A stretch of 20,200 bases of DNA, from the NCBI GenBank assembly GCA_002404095.1, contig DHJA01000247.1, positions 1,135 through 21,334 on the forward strand. The letters are read 5' to 3'. This DNA comes from Planctomycetaceae bacterium UBA4732. Lineage in GTDB: Bacteria; Planctomycetota; Planctomycetia; Gemmatales; Gemmataceae. Positions 1-8,235 of the stretch are shown here, piece after piece; position 1 is the stretch's first letter; every line of letters starts with the position of its first letter. The notes below the pieces were generated by a model that was given only the letters and a program-made list of their open reading frames with translations, did not search any database and was not told where the DNA came from. Position numbers and translations under genes: made by a program.

Positions 1-1
1 C

Positions 2-948
2 TGCTCGTATGGCTTCCGGCCGGGGCGGTCGGCACACGCGGCCTTGGCGGCCCTCTGGCGGCAAACGATGGATTTGGGTGGCTGCTGGTTGGTGGAGGTG
101 GACATCCAGAAGTTTTTCGACGCGCTGGATCATGCTCAGTTGCGATTGCTGCTTCGCCAGCGGGTGCGTGATGGGGTGCTGTTACGCCTGATCGACAAGT
201 GGTTGAAGGCGGGCGTTCTCGAGGACGGAGAACTGACCTACCCCGAGGCGGGAACGCCTCAAGGGGGGTGTGGTCTCACCGCTACTGGCCAACGTCTATT
301 TGCACTATGTGCTGGACGTCTGGTTCCAGGAAGTGGTGAAGCCTTGCCTCAAGGGTCGCGCCTTCCTGGTACGCTACGCGGACGACTTCGTCATAAGCTC
401 TTGCCTGTGCAGAGGACGCCCGCCGCGTGCTGGCCGTGCTGCCGAACCGGTTCGGCAAGTATGGTCTGACGATCCATCCCGACAAGACGCGGTTGTTGCC
501 GTTCCGACGGCTGAATCGCTCTCCTTCCACGGCGGACTGCCAGAGAGAGCCTCAGCCGGAGTCGTTCGACTTCCTGGGGTTCACGCATTACTGGAGCCGC
601 TCGAAGAAGGGGAACTGGGTGGTGAAGCGGAAGACGGCCGGCAGTCGCTTCCACCGCGCGGTCACGAGGATCGGCGCGTGGCGTCAACTGAATCGTCATT
701 TGCCGGTTGGAGAGCAGCATCGGAACTTGTGGCTGAAACTGCGGGGGCACTTCGCGTACTATGGCGTGATTGGCAATCTGGTTTGCCTGCAACGCTTTCG
801 GTACGAGGCAGTGCGCCTGTGGCGGAAGTGGCTGTCGCGTCGCAAGCGGCGTGGACAGTTCACGTGGGCGCGGTTGAACGGCTTGCTGAAGGCACTGCCG
901 TTGCCGTGGCCGCGTGCGCTCGCGTCACCGCGCGCAGCGAGTCCGTAG
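2..948 (+). pseudogene. ltrA: Group II intron reverse transcriptase/maturase, frameshifted, 5' truncated by window edge
   Basis: Three reading frames joined together give one protein. Frame A (from base 2) starts with [11 protein letters not shown] and continues through [14 protein letters not shown] to GTPQGG, the usual RT motifs. The frame is lost at a run of six G (263-268); with five G it would read [19 protein letters not shown]. Frame B carries the catalytic YADD motif (375-386, RYADDFVI). It is lost again near 388-411; removal of one base restores [19 protein letters not shown] in frame C. Frame C runs to a TAG at 946-948 and includes the maturase (X/GIIM) region with [11 protein letters not shown] and FAYYGVIGN. 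No H-N-H endonuclease domain is visible. The family reverse-transcribes the intron RNA during retrohoming and helps it splice. Both shifts are single-base and could in principle be sequencing errors, but two in one gene favour a real pseudogene. Confidence 0.9.
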
Positions 949-954
949 CCTGAC

Positions 955-987
955 GAGCCGTATGCGTTAATTGCGCAAGTACGGAAC
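955..987 (+). ncRNA. Group II intron domain V-like hairpin
   Basis: The RNA begins GAGCCGTA and ends TACGGAAC, with an upper helix TGCG/CGCA (963-966 with 974-977), a TTAATTG loop region, and a two-base AG bulge at 978-979. This layout matches domain V, the catalytic core. The AGC triad is present at 956-958. The opposite strand normally reads GTTC so that the basal helix closes; here it reads GAAC, leaving A956 and G957 facing A residues. This suggests the ribozyme is weakened or dead. The position, six bases after the maturase stop, supports the assignment. Confidence 0.75.
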
Positions 988-994
988 TGTGGGA

Positions 995-1018
995 GGGGTG
1001 GGAGGCGACTCCCATCCC
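995..1018 (+). ncRNA. Group II intron domain VI-like hairpin
   Basis: GGGGTGGGAG (995-1004) pairs with CTCCCATCCC (1009-1018) over ten bases with one G-U, closed by a GCGA loop that fits the GNRA class. It sits seven bases after domain V, where domain VI, which holds the branch-point adenosine, is expected. A bulged branch-point A cannot be assigned with confidence. It would also work as a simple hairpin without the intron role. Confidence 0.6.
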
Positions 1019-1026
1019 GACCCGGC

Positions 1027-1048
1027 CCGACTTTTCGCCGACTTTTCG
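1027..1048 (+). repeat. Tandem 11-bp duplication
   Basis: CCGACTTTTCG is present twice head to tail (1027-1037 and 1038-1048), immediately after the intron 3' hairpins and before the Uma2 stub. It may be a scar of insertion or repair at the intron boundary; the copies are perfect. Confidence 0.8.
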
Positions 1049-1069
1049 ATCGTGATGCGGGCCGACCCC

Positions 1070-1144
1070 GAACCAGCCCAGGTCTGCCATGCGGTAATAC
1101 TCCGCACGGGTCCACTTCCTCGTTTGCGGCTTGAGGGCGGCCAT
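1070..1144 (-). pseudogene. Uma2-family (DUF820) gene, N-terminal stub
   Basis: On the minus strand an ATG at 1144, preceded by an AAAGGAAA ribosome binding site (complement of about 1150-1158), begins MAALKPQTRKWTRAEYYRM followed by ADLGWF. This is very like the opening of planctomycete Uma2/DUF820 proteins, which usually continue with a QRVELIEGE-type segment. After residue 25 the similarity stops and the frame runs on into unrelated sequence (GVGPHHDRKVG) and then antisense to the intron. The remainder of the gene was lost or lies beyond the intron, outside the window. The family has a PD-(D/E)xK nuclease fold; only the short N-terminal part is here. The match is from recall of the motif, over 25 residues only. 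Confidence 0.6.
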
Positions 1145-1402
1145 ATTCGGTTTCCTTTGTCTAGAGCGACAAGCACGGCGCCCGGTTGCCCACTGTAGAT
1201 TTTCCCCTTCCGACCGTCAATAACCGGAGGATGTTCAGCGCTTCAACGGCGGTCTGTTCGCGGACAGCGGCGTTAATGAGGAAACTTCGGTCGCTCACGC
1301 TCCCGGCTCGCCTGGGACGCGTCCGAAAATAGTTGAAGCGTATCGTCCCTTTCCGGCAGTATCATACGGAGGAACGCGAGCGCGGTCAGAAAGGGGCGGC
1401 GC
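1145..1402. other. Intergenic region between Uma2 stub and sigma factor gene
   Basis: No convincing gene is seen. It must hold the promoter of the minus-strand Uma2 stub and that of the sigma factor gene. I could not identify a clear -35/-10 pair: TTGAAG (1333) and TATCAT (1360) are 21 bases apart, too far for a standard promoter. An AAGGGG ribosome binding site lies just before the ATG at 1403. Confidence 0.5.
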
Positions 1403-2857
1403 ATGGCCGGCGACAATCTCAGCCCGGTAACCCGGTTCTTACGCCGGGTTCTGGGGCCGCACGCGCACTCCACATGCGAGGACGGCCATCTGTTGCGCCT
1501 ATTCTCCGAAGGCCGGGACGAGGATGCGTTCGCCGCCCTCGTTCGGCGGCACGGGCCGATGGTGCTGGGCGTCTGTCGCCGCGTCCTCCGCCACACACAG
1601 GACGCCGAAGACGCTTTTCAGGCCGCGTTCCTGGTTCTCGCCCGAAAAGCCGGCGTGATCAGGCGGCCGGCCTTGCTGGGCAACTGGCTCTACGGCGTCG
1701 CCTATCGAACGAGTCTCAAGGTACGGACGGAAACCGCCCGACGGCGCAGTCGTGAGACGACGGCCATAGACTCGCCGATAGAGCCGGCCGCTCCCGACTC
1801 CGCCCCGGACGACCTCGGTCCCCTGCTCGATGAGGAGATACGCCGGCTGCCCGAGAAGTATCGTCGGCCGTTCCTGTTGTGCTACCTGGAAGGCCGAACC
1901 AACGAGGAGGCCGCCCGCCTGCTCGGCTGCCCCAAGGGGACGGTCCTCTCCCGATTGGCGTGGGCGAGGCAACGCCTCCGCTCCCGGTTGACGCGCCGCG
2001 GCGTTACTCCGTCCACCGGATTGTTCCCTTTGTTGTTGGCCCAGACTGCGCCAGTTCCTGCCGTATTGGTCCGTTCCACGGTTCACGGCGCTTCGCTGTT
2101 CGTCGGAGGCCCGGCGGTCGTCGCCGGCGCCATAACCCTAAAGGCCATTCCCTTAGCGGAAGGAGTGCTTCAAGCTATGTTCGTAAGCAAACTCAAAACA
2201 ATGGCGGCGATTATCGTTGGGGTGGTTCTCACGACCGTCCTCGCCGGAGCGCTGACGTTGCAGGTTCTGGCGGAGAAGCCGCCAGCCGCAAACCCGAAAG
2301 ATCAGCCGGCGCCAGCGCCAGCGCTCATCGCTTATAAAAAAGTGTCGCTGACGATGGACGAACTCATGGCGGCGACCGGACTGAACATCTACAAGTTTCA
2401 ACTCGATCTCGCGAAGGGCCAGAATTTCCGGGTGGCAGTGACTGAGTTTCCGAGCAAGGAAGCTAATCCTCGGGAGTTGAAGAGCTTCGACTTTCAAAAG
2501 ATAACGGACGGCCCGATGACCCTACACATCACCTTCCTGCCCACGGGCGGGAAGTTACACGGCGTACTTATGGGCAAGGAAGAGGAGGTAGATTTTCGGG
2601 TGAGCTGTGATGGGTGTGACCCGTCTGGCTGGGGTACGATCATTCCCAACCCTGGCGCCGCCATCCCGTCCGACGGCCAATTGTTTGCCGTCTTCTCGTC
2701 GGAGAAGGGATGGAAAGAGGGCAGTAAAGGCAAAACCGTGGCGGAGCGTACGCGGCTGCTCGCTCTCTTCGCTTCCAAGCCGGGAAAATCCATCGCCGAC
2801 TTCAACACGGCCTATCCTCGGGCGGAACTGACCGTTGAACGCCTCCCTTCCCCCTGA
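1403..2857 (+). CDS. ECF-family RNA polymerase sigma factor with membrane anchor and C-terminal extension
   Basis: A 484-residue protein. Residues about 43-110 are sigma region 2 ([48 protein letters not shown]). Residues about 141-197 are region 4 ([23 protein letters not shown], then a helix-turn-helix around [18 protein letters not shown]). Classic ECF factors are about 180-200 residues. Here a hydrophobic stretch (about 203-255), a clear transmembrane segment (about 267-288) and an Ala/Pro linker lead into an unrecognised 180-residue domain that should lie outside the cytoplasmic membrane. Extended ECF factors of this kind are common in planctomycetes, where the extension is thought to replace or receive signals from a separate anti-sigma factor. 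No anti-sigma gene is adjacent. The ATG is supported by an AAGGGG six bases upstream. The target genes are unknown; the downstream secreted-protein operon is a possible but unproven target. Confidence 0.9.
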   Translation: MAGDNLSPVTRFLRRVLGPHAHSTCEDGHLLRLFSEGRDEDAFAALVRRHGPMVLGVCRRVLRHTQDAEDAFQAAFLVLARKAGVIRRPALLGNWLYGVAYRTSLKVRTETARRRSRETTAIDSPIEPAAPDSAPDDLGPLLDEEIRRLPEKYRRPFLLCYLEGRTNEEAARLLGCPKGTVLSRLAWARQRLRSRLTRRGVTPSTGLFPLLLAQTAPVPAVLVRSTVHGASLFVGGPAVVAGAITLKAIPLAEGVLQAMFVSKLKTMAAIIVGVVLTTVLAGALTLQVLAEKPPAANPKDQPAPAPALIAYKKVSLTMDELMAATGLNIYKFQLDLAKGQNFRVAVTEFPSKEANPRELKSFDFQKITDGPMTLHITFLPTGGKLHGVLMGKEEEVDFRVSCDGCDPSGWGTIIPNPGAAIPSDGQLFAVFSSEKGWKEGSKGKTVAERTRLLALFASKPGKSIADFNTAYPRAELTVERLPSP

Positions 2858-2905
2858 ACTCCGAGAAAAGGCGAGCTGAGCGTAACAGTAGTTTCAAAAT
2901 AGTCC

Positions 2906-2967
2906 GGGAACGCCAATCTCCTGATTGGCGAGTCGGAAAAGACGCCAATCAGGAGATTGGCGTTCCC
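2906..2967. repeat. Perfect 25-bp inverted repeat with nested palindromes
   Basis: Left arm 2906-2930 and right arm 2943-2967 are exact reverse complements, separated by 12 bases (2931-2942). Each arm is itself a small palindrome: CGCCAATC and GATTGGCG around four central bases. The RNA or a cruciform could therefore fold as one long hairpin or two small ones. It lies 48 bp after the sigma factor stop and 86 bp before the next gene, so it could end transcription, but there is no T-run after it. The structure suggests a dispersed repeat family. Confidence 0.9.
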
Positions 2968-3053
2968 AGGCGCCTGCTGCTATCGTCTTCTTTCTATTTT
3001 GTTTAGAATAGGGGGATTAACATCCGTCGCTCGCCCGGCAGGAGACTGTTCGC

Positions 3054-5246
3054 GTGAAAACCATTCTCTTTTGCTTGGCCGGCTTTGCTCTCGCAATGGC
3101 CGTCTCCTGCCCATCGACCCGCGCGGCCGACGCGCCGGCCGCATCCGCCCCGGAGCCTGCACCCAAACCCGCTCCCTCTTGGGTCAAAATCATCGACCAG
3201 GGCGACCTTGATCCGCGCCTGAAGGGTTATAAGACCCCGGAAGGCGTCAAAGTCGAGATCGTTGCCGAGAACCCCGTCGTCGTCAATCCGACCGGCATGG
3301 CCTTTGGCGACGACGGTACGCCCTACGTTCTCGCTCGCGGCGCGATCAAAAGTCTGAGCGACGGCAAGGGAAAGGGCGTGTATGACGCATCCGAGGTGGT
3401 CTTAGAATCGGAAAAGGCGACCGGCCTTTTGCTCCACGACCGTTGGTTATACGTCGCCGAGGGCAACACGGTACGACGTTACAAACAGAGCAAGGGCGAG
3501 GGCGCCTACGACGTGAAGGAAGTCGTCGCCAAAGGCTTCGGCGGAATTGGCCGTCATCAAGGGTCCGGCATGACCATCGGTTTAGACGGCTGGCTGTACC
3601 TGACGGCCGAGGACGGCGACAACGTCGTCGAAGGCTCCGACGGCAGCCGGGCGACCGTGTTGCGCTCGGGGGCGGTGTTCCGCTGCCGGCCGGACGGGTC
3701 GAAAATGCAGACTTTTGCGATAGGTTTTGTCGTTACTTATGGCAATGCGGCGTTCGACGCGGCCGGCAATATGTTCCTCGCGGACAACGGCGTGAAAGGG
3801 GCCGGCGAGTTCACCGACAGTCGGCTGATGCAGGCGCCCGAAGGAGCCGATTATGGCTGGCGGCTGAAGGCCCGCGCCCTCTGCTGCCAAGCCGACCCCG
3901 TGCGCGCCGGCGGTCCCGGCGCACTCCCGCCCATGCTCAAGTTCGATGGCTCGGCGACCGGCGTATTCATCTACAACGATACGCGCTTTCCCGAAAACTA
4001 CCGGGGACTATTGTTCCGCCCGGACGCGCCTAAGGGCGCTCTACACGGCTACAAAGTGGAGCGCTTAGGGGCGACGTTCGAGGTCACGGCGGAGTTCGAT
4101 TTTCTCAAGAGCGACGATCCCTCATTCCGGCCCTGGCAGGCGGTAGCCGGGCCGGACGGCGCGATTTACGTCGTTGACGAGCGGACCAAGGCCGGAGGCG
4201 CCGGCAAGCCGTGGGGCGACGGCGCACACGGCCGCATTTACCGCCTCAGCTGGGCCGGAACGAAGGACCAGCCGGCGTTGCCGCCGCGCGGTATGGATTC
4301 AGCAGCCAAGATCGCCAAGCTGGACGATGACGATCTGATAAAGGCGCTAATCGCCAACGAAGCCGGCGACGCTCCGCGCCTCGATTTGATCCGGCGAGGT
4401 GAGAAGGAGCGTCCAGCTCTCCTTAAACTCCTCAAAGACGGCGAACAACCGGACGCAGCCCGTATCGCGGCGTTGAGCGCGCTGGAATCCATGTGGAACG
4501 GCGACGCGCAAGCGCTCGCCATCCATTTGCTTACGAAAGAGTCCTCGGCCGACCTTCGCCGTCTTTCCGCCGACGCCCTGGGACTGAACGCCGTCAAGGG
4601 CGATGAAGAGGTTCACGGCGCATTACTGCGCGCCCTGACCGATTCCGCCCCGGAGGTTCGCCGTTCCGCGGCGATGGCCATGAGCCGCGTCGCCGCGCCG
4701 GGCGCGGCGGACGTGCTGGTCAATACCTGGGCCTTCGACGACGGCCGCGATACTGTTTTGCGTGACGGTCTCGTGCGCGCTATTGAGAACCTGGGGCGGC
4801 CTGGCGTTTCGCGCTTGGTCGCGCTCGGCGAATCGGGCGTACAAAAGGAAACGGACAAGGTGGTCGAGGCGTTCACCATGTTGCGAACGCGGCCCGGCGC
4901 GGACGCGATCCCGCGTATGTTAGAGAACCCGCACTTGAGCGCCGTTGAGCGGATCGCGCTGCTTCGCTCGTACAACAATTATTTGCTCGACCCGCCGGTT
5001 TCGCTGGCACCTGCGCTCGAATACTTGACGAGCCATAAAGACGCGGCCGTCTTGAAAGGGGCCATCCAGGCGCTCGGCGCCGATGCGGACGGGGCGCGGT
5101 TTTTGGGTCATGCCTTCCTCGATAAGAAACTGCCGACGGAGGCTCTGCCGGATGTAACGGACGTCCTGCGCCAGCAGGCCAAAAACGACCCCGAGTGCGC
5201 GAAACTGTTAACCGCCGTTATGAAGGAAAAGGCGGAGTCAAAATAA
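3054..5246 (+). CDS. Secreted dehydrogenase-like beta-propeller protein with C-terminal HEAT repeats
   Basis: 730 residues from a GTG at 3054, with an AGGAG about nine bases upstream. A signal peptide is clear (residues 1-24, cut likely after STRA-A). Residues about 50-400 resemble the PQQ/glucose-sorbosone dehydrogenase-type propeller common in planctomycete secreted 'membrane-bound dehydrogenase' proteins (VKVEIVAENPVVVNPTGMAF, GMTIGLDGWLYLTAEDGDN, GNAAFDAAGNMFLADNG, EGADYGWRL, WQAVAGPDGAIYVVDE). Residues about 430-715 are helical HEAT-like repeats (AAMAMSRVAAPGAADVLV and similar). No CXXCH heme site is visible, although relatives often end in cytochrome c, so electron transfer by this chain is uncertain and the propeller may be a binding domain. 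First gene of a likely three-gene operon; the next start lies 26 bp downstream. The substrate is unknown. Confidence 0.85.
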   Translation: MKTILFCLAGFALAMAVSCPSTRAADAPAASAPEPAPKPAPSWVKIIDQGDLDPRLKGYKTPEGVKVEIVAENPVVVNPTGMAFGDDGTPYVLARGAIKSLSDGKGKGVYDASEVVLESEKATGLLLHDRWLYVAEGNTVRRYKQSKGEGAYDVKEVVAKGFGGIGRHQGSGMTIGLDGWLYLTAEDGDNVVEGSDGSRATVLRSGAVFRCRPDGSKMQTFAIGFVVTYGNAAFDAAGNMFLADNGVKGAGEFTDSRLMQAPEGADYGWRLKARALCCQADPVRAGGPGALPPMLKFDGSATGVFIYNDTRFPENYRGLLFRPDAPKGALHGYKVERLGATFEVTAEFDFLKSDDPSFRPWQAVAGPDGAIYVVDERTKAGGAGKPWGDGAHGRIYRLSWAGTKDQPALPPRGMDSAAKIAKLDDDDLIKALIANEAGDAPRLDLIRRGEKERPALLKLLKDGEQPDAARIAALSALESMWNGDAQALAIHLLTKESSADLRRLSADALGLNAVKGDEEVHGALLRALTDSAPEVRRSAAMAMSRVAAPGAADVLVNTWAFDDGRDTVLRDGLVRAIENLGRPGVSRLVALGESGVQKETDKVVEAFTMLRTRPGADAIPRMLENPHLSAVERIALLRSYNNYLLDPPVSLAPALEYLTSHKDAAVLKGAIQALGADADGARFLGHAFLDKKLPTEALPDVTDVLRQQAKNDPECAKLLTAVMKEKAESK

Positions 5247-5272
5247 CGCCTATTATCAACCGGAGATTCGCG

Positions 5273-7423
5273 GTGCATCTACGCGATGGGCTTGCCGTAT
5301 TGACTCTGACTCTCATCACCTGTCCTGCCGGCGCCGCCGAACCGTGGCGCTTGCCCGATTGGACGGCGCGGGCCGTCGTCGTGATCCCGGCCCCCTCTAC
5401 CGAAGCCGGCGTGGACGCGGCCGGTATAAAGATTCTCTGCCAGGGCCGCGCCAAACCCGACGGCGCCGACTACCGCGTCCTCGACGCCGACGGCAAGCCG
5501 GTCCCCTTCCAGCTCGATTTTCACGACGCCGACCATTATTCGCTGCTCACTTTCAAGGCCGATAACCCGAAGCAAAAGTTCTACGTCTACTTCGGCAATC
5601 CCAAGGGGACGCGCGCCGCCGAGCAGACGCCTGACGTCCCCGCACCAGGCGGCGGCCCGCCCACCGGCGGTTGGGTTCCCCATGCGGACTTTGTCTACCA
5701 GACCATCGACAGGCCGCGCGCCGCCGATATTACCAAGGAACACGACCCGGACAATATCGCCGAAATGGCCAAGCTGATCGCCGACAGCAAGGGCAAAGAC
5801 GGCGCCCGTTATCAGCGCCGCATCGCCGACGGTTACAACCCATTCGGATCGTCGGAGTATTACATCAGCATCTATCGCGGCTGGGTCCGCGTCCCCAAGG
5901 CCGGGCCGTATCAATTCTGCACCGTCTCCAACAAGGCCTCGTTCTCGTTCCTGGACGGCAAGCCGCTCGTCCACTGGCCCGGTCAACATACCGTCGAGCG
6001 CGGCGCCCGAGGCGAGGTCAACACCAAGGTCGATTTGACGGCCGGTTTGCACTACCTGGAGTATTACCACGAGACAACGCCGCTTGAACACATGGCCTAT
6101 CTCGGTTGGCGCCCATCCGGCGATGCAGGGCAATTCTCCCCTATACCGGAGTCGTTTTATACGGCACCCCACATTGCCGTCGTGACCGCGTATGAAGACG
6201 CCAAGGGGCCGCTGCTGACCTTCGAGCCGGTCATCGTGGATTCCGTCTGGCCGGTCGAGCGCAATGAGGGACAGTACACACGCGTCCGCTTCACAGCCGG
6301 CAAGACGCCGCCCTTACCCGAGGTGACAAAGTACCAATGGGACTTCGGCGACGGCCAAACGGCGACCGGGCCGGAGGTCGAGCATGTTTATCTGACGCTG
6401 GGTTTACAGACGGTGACGCTCACGGCGCAGGAGCCGGCCGGAACGCAGACCGTTCGCTGGCCATTGTCGGTTTTTGAGATCGAGCATGTCGTCGATCAAT
6501 TCAAAGAGGGCCGGCCGAAGGATTACGCCAAGCTCGCCAAGGGCTACGACCGCAACAAGCTGAGCGCCGACGGCTTGCAGGAACTGCAACATCTGCTGGC
6601 CGAGGGCGATGAACCGGCGGAAGCGGTCGAAGTCGGCAAGACGCTCTTGCAGCGATTTCCCAACGCCGAACATTTGGCGCAGGGCCGCGTACGCCGGCTC
6701 ATGGCCGATTGTGCCGTGCGTATGGGCCAAGGCAACCTCGACGAAGCCATCGCCAATTATGAGGCGGCTTTGGTGAAGGAAACGCCGGCCGTGGAAAAGC
6801 TCGATGTGCTGGCCCATCTGATCCGGCTCGTCGGCGTCCAACGCGAGCAGCCGGAGAAGGCGGCGTCGATCTTCGCCAAGGCGGACGAGACCGCCAAATC
6901 AGCGAAGGTGGACGACGAGGTGCAGGCGGCCTACCGCCGAGTCGTGATCGCAATGGGCGACGTGCGGCTGTGGCAGGGCAAGCTCGACGACGCCCGCAGT
7001 CTGTACACCAGAGCCGAAAAACTCGGCGCCTTCATTCCGTCGCAGGTACGCGCGGCCCGGCTTGGCGCCTACCCGGATTCCCTTCAAGAGTATTTGGAGA
7101 CCGGCAACACGGGCGCGGCCTTGGACCTTGTGGATAAATGGGACGAGAAGTTTCCCACGGACAAACCCAACGGCCACAGCTTCTTTTGGCGCGGCAAGGT
7201 GCTGATGCGCCGCGGCCAGCCGGCCGACGCCGTGCGCTACCTCGACCGCTCCATTCGATTGACGACTGGAGCGTCCTTCGAGACGGAGGCCCGATGGCTA
7301 TTAGCGGAAGCGCTGGACCAGACCGACCGTAAGGACGAGGCCAAGCGCGAGTTGGCAAAGCTCGTCGCCGTAGGCGTCAACGACGAATTCACGAAAAAAG
7401 CGATTGAAAAACTCAAGAAATGA
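5273..7423 (+). CDS. Secreted multidomain protein: DUF2341-like, PA14-like, PKD and TPR regions
   Basis: 716 residues starting at a GTG (5273) with GGAG at 5262-5265. This start gives a proper signal peptide (cut near AGA-AEPW). An upstream in-frame start would overlap the preceding gene and bury that signal. Residues about 30-115 resemble DUF2341 (short beta domain ending FYVYFGNPKG). About 187-300 look PA14-like (SEYYISIYRGWVRVPKAG, then HYLEYYHETT and AYLGWRPSG). About 333-405 are a PKD domain (YQWDFGDGQTATGPEVEHVY). About 405-716 are TPR-like helical repeats (ANYEAALVKE, VRLWQGKLDDARSLYTRAEK, KVLMRRGQPADAVRYLDRSI). PA14 and PKD domains usually bind sugars or mediate surface contacts, and TPRs bind proteins. 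No catalytic site is evident. It probably works outside the cytoplasm with its two operon neighbours. Confidence 0.8.
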   Translation: MHLRDGLAVLTLTLITCPAGAAEPWRLPDWTARAVVVIPAPSTEAGVDAAGIKILCQGRAKPDGADYRVLDADGKPVPFQLDFHDADHYSLLTFKADNPKQKFYVYFGNPKGTRAAEQTPDVPAPGGGPPTGGWVPHADFVYQTIDRPRAADITKEHDPDNIAEMAKLIADSKGKDGARYQRRIADGYNPFGSSEYYISIYRGWVRVPKAGPYQFCTVSNKASFSFLDGKPLVHWPGQHTVERGARGEVNTKVDLTAGLHYLEYYHETTPLEHMAYLGWRPSGDAGQFSPIPESFYTAPHIAVVTAYEDAKGPLLTFEPVIVDSVWPVERNEGQYTRVRFTAGKTPPLPEVTKYQWDFGDGQTATGPEVEHVYLTLGLQTVTLTAQEPAGTQTVRWPLSVFEIEHVVDQFKEGRPKDYAKLAKGYDRNKLSADGLQELQHLLAEGDEPAEAVEVGKTLLQRFPNAEHLAQGRVRRLMADCAVRMGQGNLDEAIANYEAALVKETPAVEKLDVLAHLIRLVGVQREQPEKAASIFAKADETAKSAKVDDEVQAAYRRVVIAMGDVRLWQGKLDDARSLYTRAEKLGAFIPSQVRAARLGAYPDSLQEYLETGNTGAALDLVDKWDEKFPTDKPNGHSFFWRGKVLMRRGQPADAVRYLDRSIRLTTGASFETEARWLLAEALDQTDRKDEAKRELAKLVAVGVNDEFTKKAIEKLKK

Positions 7424-7431
7424 GATGAACC

Positions 7432-8235
7432 ATGCGAAAGGCTTGGATCCTCGCGCCGGCGGCTTTGGCCGTCGGCTTGACTCTGGTTGTATGGGCGGCA
7501 GACCCGGACAAACCGAAGCCGGCCGACAAGGCGGCCGTGAACCTCGTCCCCAACGGCGACTTCGAGGCCGGCGATGTGACGCCGACTGGCTGGCAGACGG
7601 TGGACGGTCTGTCATCGTTCTGGGTCAAGGACGAAGACCCCAAGCACGGCAAGGTCATCAAGTTCGATACGGACGTTTATCAATCGCAGGGTTACGACTG
7701 GTGGATGAAAATCGCTAAAGGCGCGTCGCCGAAGGACGCGCCGAAAAAGACGCCGACGGTCGGCGAAAAATATGACACGCTGGCCGGCAACGACGGCGTC
7801 TGGTTCTGGAGCGACTTCATCCCCGTCGAAAAGGGCAAAGCGTACTGGCTGACCATCGACGCGAAGGGGCCGGCAATGCTGGCCTGGCTGTTCGGCTATC
7901 CCGAAAAGACAAGCGCCGATTTCGGCGCCGACGAAGGAGCCTTTCAAGAAGTCCTCCAGGCGAAGCTCACAGGCAAACCGAAAGATACGTCGCGCGGTCA
8001 CGAGATGTTCATCCACAAATACGTCTGGAAAGGCCAGATGGCTCTCGGCGGTTCCGACGAATGGAAAACCTATTCACGGCGCGAGAAGCCGTTTCGACCG
8101 ACGGCGAACACGCCGAGCGTGAAATACATTCGCGTCATGATCCTGCCGACGTGGCCGCCCGGCGTCTACTACATCGACAACGTGCGGCTGACCGAGGTCG
8201 AGGACAAGCCGGCCGAGCCGAAGGCGGAAAAATAA
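7432..8235 (+). CDS. Secreted carbohydrate-binding-module-like protein
   Basis: 267 residues; ATG eight bases after the preceding stop, with only a weak GAGATGA ribosome binding site, suggesting translation coupled to the upstream gene. Signal peptide residues 1-22 (cut near VVWA-AD). The mature part opens with NLVPNGDFEAGDVTPTGWQ and closes with GVYYIDNVRLTEVE. This frame of 'N-x-DFE-G' and 'xIDNV-L' is typical of galactose-binding-like beta-sandwich domains of the CBM4/9 type found in polysaccharide-degrading systems. No enzyme motif is seen. The charged Pro/Lys/Glu tail is probably unstructured. Last gene of the operon; no clear terminator follows. Confidence 0.75.
   Translation: MRKAWILAPAALAVGLTLVVWAADPDKPKPADKAAVNLVPNGDFEAGDVTPTGWQTVDGLSSFWVKDEDPKHGKVIKFDTDVYQSQGYDWWMKIAKGASPKDAPKKTPTVGEKYDTLAGNDGVWFWSDFIPVEKGKAYWLTIDAKGPAMLAWLFGYPEKTSADFGADEGAFQEVLQAKLTGKPKDTSRGHEMFIHKYVWKGQMALGGSDEWKTYSRREKPFRPTANTPSVKYIRVMILPTWPPGVYYIDNVRLTEVEDKPAEPKAEK

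Larger units (their letters stand above)
1..1020 (+). mobile_element. Group II intron, 3' portion, decayed
   Basis: The stretch carries, in order, a broken intron-encoded reverse transcriptase/maturase (2-948), a domain V-like hairpin (955-987) and a domain VI-like hairpin (995-1018). This is the standard 3' order of a bacterial group II intron. The 5' ribozyme domains and the protein N-terminus lie outside the window. The exact 3' splice site is not certain; it should fall shortly after the domain VI hairpin, roughly 1019-1030. Two frameshifts in the protein and mismatches in the basal helix of domain V indicate a copy that can no longer move on its own. Confidence 0.85.

Noticed and set aside
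1333..1365. TTGAAG and TATCAT as promoter of the sigma factor gene
   Set aside because: Spacing of 21 bases is outside the normal range.
1499..2086. Minus-strand open frame opposite the sigma factor
   Set aside because: Antisense to clear sigma region 2 and region 4 sequence; low-complexity Arg/Gly-rich product.
5279..6172. Minus-strand open frame of 297 codons
   Set aside because: It shadows the secreted PA14-like/PKD protein gene and shows no recognisable domain or ribosome binding site.
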